Part shown: piece by piece, positions 59,385-64,000 of the stretch | Layout: the number at the start of each line of letters is the position of its first letter | How positions within the stretch are numbered: position 1 is the stretch's first letter | Source: Batillaria attramentaria | Lineage: Eukaryota; Mollusca; Gastropoda; Batillariidae | DNA length: 64,000 nt | NCBI GenBank assembly: GCA_018292915.2 | Contig: JACVVK020000001.1 | Location: 1,886,001 to 1,950,000 of the forward strand | Direction of reading: 5' to 3' | Made by a program: the position numbers and the translations under genes | The notes under the pieces: model-generated | What the model was told of the DNA's origin: nothing | The model's input: only the letters and a program-made list of their open reading frames with translations | The model's database searches: none

Positions 59385-62300
59385 TTAATTGTTATCTCTT
59401 ACACGAACTTCACGCACAAAATAGAGACTGTCATCGCTTGACTTCATTTTATCCTTGCTCATGATGCGTTCTCCTTCAGAGGCAGTAGTAATCATGAAGT
59501 TGTCAAAGTCAGCAATACCATAGCTGTCAGTTCCTAGTGCTACAAAACCATTCTGCGGAGAAAGTAGCACTGTCACGTTGAAGAGGCTGTCACCATTCAC
59601 AGAACCTCTGGCTTCATCTCCCTGTGAAAGTGAGACAGAAAACATGCATGTGTACACAATGAACGGAGACGTATCCTGTGCATATTACCGTTCTGACCAC
59701 TGGCTGTTTTGATCAAGTTTTCAGTTTGAAATGGCAAATGTATCTACGATCTGTGAACTTCAACTCGTACCACGTCTTGGGAGACTTAATTTACTGAATT
59801 ATTCATGATGTATGAGCATGCGTGTTGTGTTCAGACTGCTGCGCTTTCAGCCAAGCAGGTGGGTAAAGCGCCTTCACAAATACACATTATCATCATGATT
59901 ATTATTTAGAGAACATGTGATGGTTTCAATGCAAGTTTCACATGCACACAAAGGTTTACTACTTATGACATGGTATCTTTCTTGCTTTCAGTAGTGTATT
60001 GATGCAAGGTTCTCTGTGGTCATCAGGCTGACAATGCCACAATGAAAAAGAATCAAGGCAAAAGTCAAGCAAATACCTACACTGACAAGAAGCGCGAGTT
60101 TGTTCCAGCTGGGCAGTTTGGATGGCAGACTACCAGTTTTCAACACCTGGGTACGAGCTGTCACAGACAAAAACATTCAAAGCCTACCTGCTGGTCTGAC
60201 ACTAACACAAACTGAATAAACTAAAAAATCACTCTCCTTTAAAATTAGAGACAACAGTAAAGTGCATTTACACAAAGCTTTATGTAACCACAGGTGACAT
60301 TGGAGCACATTCCCACATCAATTGTCAAAGACCACAGAAGAGTAGTCTGGTTAGGATCAGGATACACTATATTGTCTTGAACAAATTTTCTTAGGTTGAT
60401 TAAATGATATTAGACTATGCAAGAAATTATGAAAGCAGATCTAAACTTCTGGTTTACATCTATCAGTGTTCTAGTTTAGCAAAACATACCAAGATCATAT
60501 GTCACAATGTACATCTGCTTTTCTGGGAAGAGGAAGAAGAAGACCCCCTTTGCGGAATACGAGCCACAGCCTCCATTCTGGACTCTGGCTGCGACGAACA
60601 CCCCGTCTGTCCCATTCACACTGCCAAGGATCACCTCTGCTTCCACATAGATGTCAGTCCTATTGGTGAACAACAAAAGATGCAAAACGTGAGAATGCCC
60701 AGGAAAAAAAAACACAATTCCTCCAATATTAGCTGTATGCCCACATTTTCTTCAGGTGTTGGCTGGAGTTTACCATCTAAATAAAGAAGAAGAACAAAAT
60801 CACTACATCACTTCTGATCATGAATTTAACGTGCAACCTTTACTCCACCAGTAAAGGAACAACTGATATCTAACTTCTTAACTCTATCAGAGTCTATGTT
60901 GAGAGTTTTTTACCAGTAGCATACTAACAAATGGTTGCTTCCCTTTGACTTGTAGAAATACAGTTTGCTAGCTGTATTTAGTGCCGCACTTTAATGACTG
61001 AGAATAAAAAAAAACACAGAACACTGGCAAATCACATAAATTGGACCTCTGCAGCCAAGTGTTGTGAATGTGTGGGCCCCAAATGGGGACCTCAGTAGAG
61101 AGAGAGAGAGTTAACACGAAACACTACTGACGTACTGCAGCTTGACTCAATGTTTTACACACAAGCAGATCACTATAACCCTGTAAACAACTACGTAATC
61201 TGGAAGGAAAAACACACTTTGAAATGCAAGCCTGTGCGAGGGCACAATCTGTAGCACATAACATCATTGGCAAATAAAGAATCATCCCATCTTGAGGGGG
61301 GCTTCTAAGGATGAAAGGTAAAAAAAACATGTTTTCTGACAGCACCTAACAGATCGGTAGTCTCGGTAAGTCTTAGAAACTATGCATGTCGGTGGAAGTG
61401 ATTACCAGTAGTGTATCTGAAGTAAACAGCATTTAAGTAACAATATGGAAATATACACAGGAGTTGTGTGAAACAAACAAAGAGAAGGTAAAAGTGCTCC
61501 ACAATCATGGGTTTCTAAATGTAAAAAACAGAATAGCAGTGAGCTACATGTACCAGTACCACTGAGCAACAGTAAAAAGGGGTGACAAGAAGTGTTTGCA
61601 ATCTGTGAGAGGTCATCCACTGTGTACAAAGAGGCAAATGGGTGCCATGGGTAAACTAAAAGGAAAACCATCTTTCTCAACACTTAGTTAACTGTGTTGA
61701 CTACGGTACTTCAGCCACACCACTCTGAGGTGCATGTAGAACATCATCAAAATACACTTTGTACTCTGTAGGTCATGGGACATGAAAAACAGGCTCAATG
61801 CTGCATATACCAGCATTACATAGCTGTACACCAATGCTTTGTTTAGCTTTTGTGCATTTCTATTGAAACGTTACACCCGATATGAACAGCCATTTAAAAA
61901 AACACAAACAAAAAATCTAAAGCTGATGAGTATACATTAGTCAGCTGCTGTATGTGATAATTATCCCCAGCTACCCAGCAAAGTTATTCAGGAGAGTTTT
62001 GAAAGACAAAAGGATGCTGGAGAAAAATACCAAAACTGAGTTGCTCCTAGTCATACTTAATATTCTTTTGCTTGCTGCACATGAACCATTCCCATATTAA
62101 AAAAAAAAAACAAACAAAAAAACAAACAAGATCCCAGCGGTCAAGCGTTTTTAACTGCGTTCATGTTTGAAAATTCACATGTGCGTACTATGCCTGGAAC
62201 TCAAACACTTATGGCGACTTACATGTATGCTACACATATTACAAATGTTGCTATATAGGTAAGATAAGATATCACTTTATTCATCCCTCGAAGGGAAATT

Positions 62301-63768
62301 GCACTGTATGACTAACTGCCATCGGAAGTACCAGTACGCATGATCATTTTTGTAAACTGACTTCATGCAAACTGTGCCAGTCATTCAACAACAATTGTGA
62401 TGGTGCTGCCAGTTTGGAAATTCCTTTTGACACCAAATTGTTTCAGGCAAAACATGACAAGGGACACACAACGAACCAAGATGGCATTCTCGGAAGGAAT
62501 TATAGAGGTAGCCACAAACCCACCAATTTCCATTGCCTCCAAGTGTCATAGGGAAGACCAGATTGATAGGGCACCATTCTATGGGATCATGAAGCACCAC
62601 TTGTCTCAAAATCTTGCCGTGAGCAGGGTCTGAGGAGTTGAGCACCTCAAACGTACCAATCTGTGGTGCGAGGTTATAAGGTTCAGAATGTTCTGTGTAA
62701 TCTGAGGAGATGATAAAAAGCCGCTTTGACAACCTTTTTTATAACACTTGCAATGGTATTTTGTTTGCTGCAAGGAAAGCTGACTCGGTCCCACATACCT
62801 GGCCGCGGAAGTGGCTGCTGTCATGAGATGGGGCAGCCACCACTTCATCAAACCAAGGAATGATTCAAGTGCACATTCCAATAGCAGTGCTCGTAGTTAA
62901 CTTTTTCTTTTGCACGTTACGTAATGCGCCAAAGATTTTGTTTGTTCTAGTACTAGTTCTACTACATGTAATTCTTAAGGATCAGAGCAGGACCTTGGAA
63001 AGTGCCATATACATGTACCACTAAATATGAATGCGAAGTGGCTCATTTTGAAGTCCATTTCAATTACCTGTCTACAGACATTGCAGGACATTTTCATGAA
63101 TCTTAAAGAGTCTTTTTGGCAAACAGAAATTCTGCACCTGTGGCACCTTGTGCCTGCTAAGCCTGAGCTGTGAAAAGGCTTCAGAGAATTTCAACAGAGA
63201 AGTACATCTGCAGTAGGAAGAATGCACAAAACAGATCATGCAAGAATGCTAGCATGCTTATGCTTTGGCATAATGCAAGTGTGCCCAGAACCAAAATGCA
63301 TGCAGTTTTACTGCTAATACTTCATATTACCAATATTCTGGTACAACACCAACCCCCTCTGCCAACTCCCCCCCCCCCCCCCCCCACCTTATGTCAAATA
63401 TGTGCAATTTGTTAAGACAGTTAGTAAAAGGCATTAGCCAAAGCACTCTCAAAAGGGAATTGAGAGAAACTGTCAATTCTTTCCTAATTCATACTTCAAA
63501 GAGAAATGGTTTCTGTGAAAATGAAGGACAGCATAAAAACCACATTACAAAACTGAATTCAGGATGCAGGACTCCTAGTTTATGGCTTACCACTTGTAGT
63601 TTCCTGCTACATTCAAGGAGGCACCTATGCCATCAGCCTTACACCACTGAACTGGTGTTTGCAAAACCATCTGGCGCATCACTTTGCCATGGCTGGAGTT
63701 TGAATCCACGATCTCATATGAGCCAGTCTGTGGTGCCAAGTCATACGGTTCTTCACCTAGCTGATATC
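59385..63768 (-). CDS. GALC: galactocerebrosidase, C-terminal part (lectin-like domain), 5' end beyond the window
   Basis: A lysosomal glycosidase that removes galactose from galactosylceramide. Exons in transcript order: 63768-63591 or alternatively 62701-62524, then 60659-60490, 60157-60077 (or to about 60083) and about 59621-59385 with a TAA stop. They encode the C-terminal part of GALC, matching the human protein in order: DLAPQTGSYE against ADQTGVFEY, GNYKW against GDYNW, DGVFVAARVQNGG against GGVFIAGRVNKGG, AKGVFFFLF against ARGIFFWIF, then GFVALGTDSYGIADFDNF against GWAAIGTHSFEFAQFDNF. The catalytic barrel lies upstream, outside the window. The last intron has two possible splice-site pairs, differing by one or two residues. 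Confidence 0.88.
60660..62523. other. GALC intron
   Basis: No third exon copy was found by eye. AT-rich, with a short (AG)n run near 61097. Confidence 0.5.
62524..62701 (-). CDS. GALC: GALC duplicated exon, copy B (downstream)
   Basis: A 178-bp exon with acceptor TTATCATCTCCTCAG and donor TG|GTGGGT. It encodes a homologue of copy A (SEPYNLAPQIGTFEVL, HGKILRQVVL, EWC, GNW). It has the same length and the same phases as copy A and splices in frame to the exon at 60659. Confidence 0.85.
63591..63768 (-). CDS. GALC: GALC duplicated exon, copy A (upstream)
   Basis: A 178-bp exon with acceptor TTTATTTGGAATGCAG and donor AAGTG|GTAAGC. It encodes GEEPYDLAPQTGSYEIVDS, HGKVMRQMVL, QWC and GNYKW. By eye about 26 of 59 residues match copy B. 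It ends TG, and the next exon supplies G to complete Trp. Confidence 0.88.
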
Positions 63769-64000
63769 CTGCATTCCAAATAAAAGAGAAACTGTACACT
63801 GGAGGAGCAATGCTTTCTGTATGAGAACAAGGAAGAATATAAAGGAGGCCAAAGAGTTAATACCATTATGCACTGCAGTTCACTGTTGCTGCTCTTGATA
63901 AGGGAGAGACTTCCCCATGGGAGGCTAAAGCTGATCTACAATAGGCAAGAATTATTTTGATTTGCTGTATAAGCAAGAGCTGACAGATGAGATGCAAGCA
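63769..64000. other. GALC intron, window edge
   Basis: No further exon recognised before the window ends. Confidence 0.5.

Noticed and set aside
59617..60083. A single certain splice choice for the last GALC intron
   Set aside because: Two pairs fit: donor at 60077 with acceptor before 59617, or donor after 60083 with acceptor before 59621. The second has the better acceptor and the first the better donor.

Overview
The window looks like nuclear DNA of an invertebrate animal, most likely a mollusc (possibly a gastropod). That placement is an inference. It rests on intron-rich genes with animal orthologues (PRC1, galactocerebrosidase), AT-rich non-coding DNA full of (CA)n and poly-C/poly-G tracts, and an RTE-type LINE with hAT-, MULE- and PIF/Harbinger-like DNA transposons. 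No bacterial operon, CRISPR array or canonical tRNA gene was seen.

Layout. 0-5 kb: microsatellites and a full-length, uninterrupted RTE-clade LINE (1059-4346) with a 13-bp target-site duplication, sitting inside an older dispersed repeat. 5-23 kb: mostly non-coding, with a 44-bp minisatellite, a hAT-like 869-bp element, SINE-like remnants and three phase-compatible minus-strand exons of an unidentified poly-Q/basic protein. 23.4-24.2 kb: an unrecognised plus-strand ORF pair. 26.4-29.6 kb: a nested transposon complex in which a decayed hAT-type transposase is split by a 5'-truncated copy of the same RTE family. 32-45 kb, minus: the complete mitotic spindle gene PRC1 (12 or 13 coding exons), with two MITE/MULE-like insertions and a second copy of the dispersed repeat in its introns. 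About 200 bp separate its start from a possible divergent plus-strand gene. 48-55.8 kb, minus: a complete seven-exon gene for a 698-residue BTB-NPH3 protein, with a PIF/Harbinger-like element in intron 2. 59.4-63.8 kb, minus: the 3' end of galactocerebrosidase (GALC), containing a duplicated 178-bp exon.

Two observations stand out. First, the 48-55.8 kb gene has the architecture and diagnostic motifs of the plant NPH3/RPT2-like (NRL) family, in an animal-type locus with animal-type introns and transposons. Second, the two GALC exons have equal length and phase, and joining both in tandem gives an immediate in-frame TGA, as expected of mutually exclusive exons.

All exon boundaries were read by eye from splice consensus and reading phase, without transcript data or database searches.
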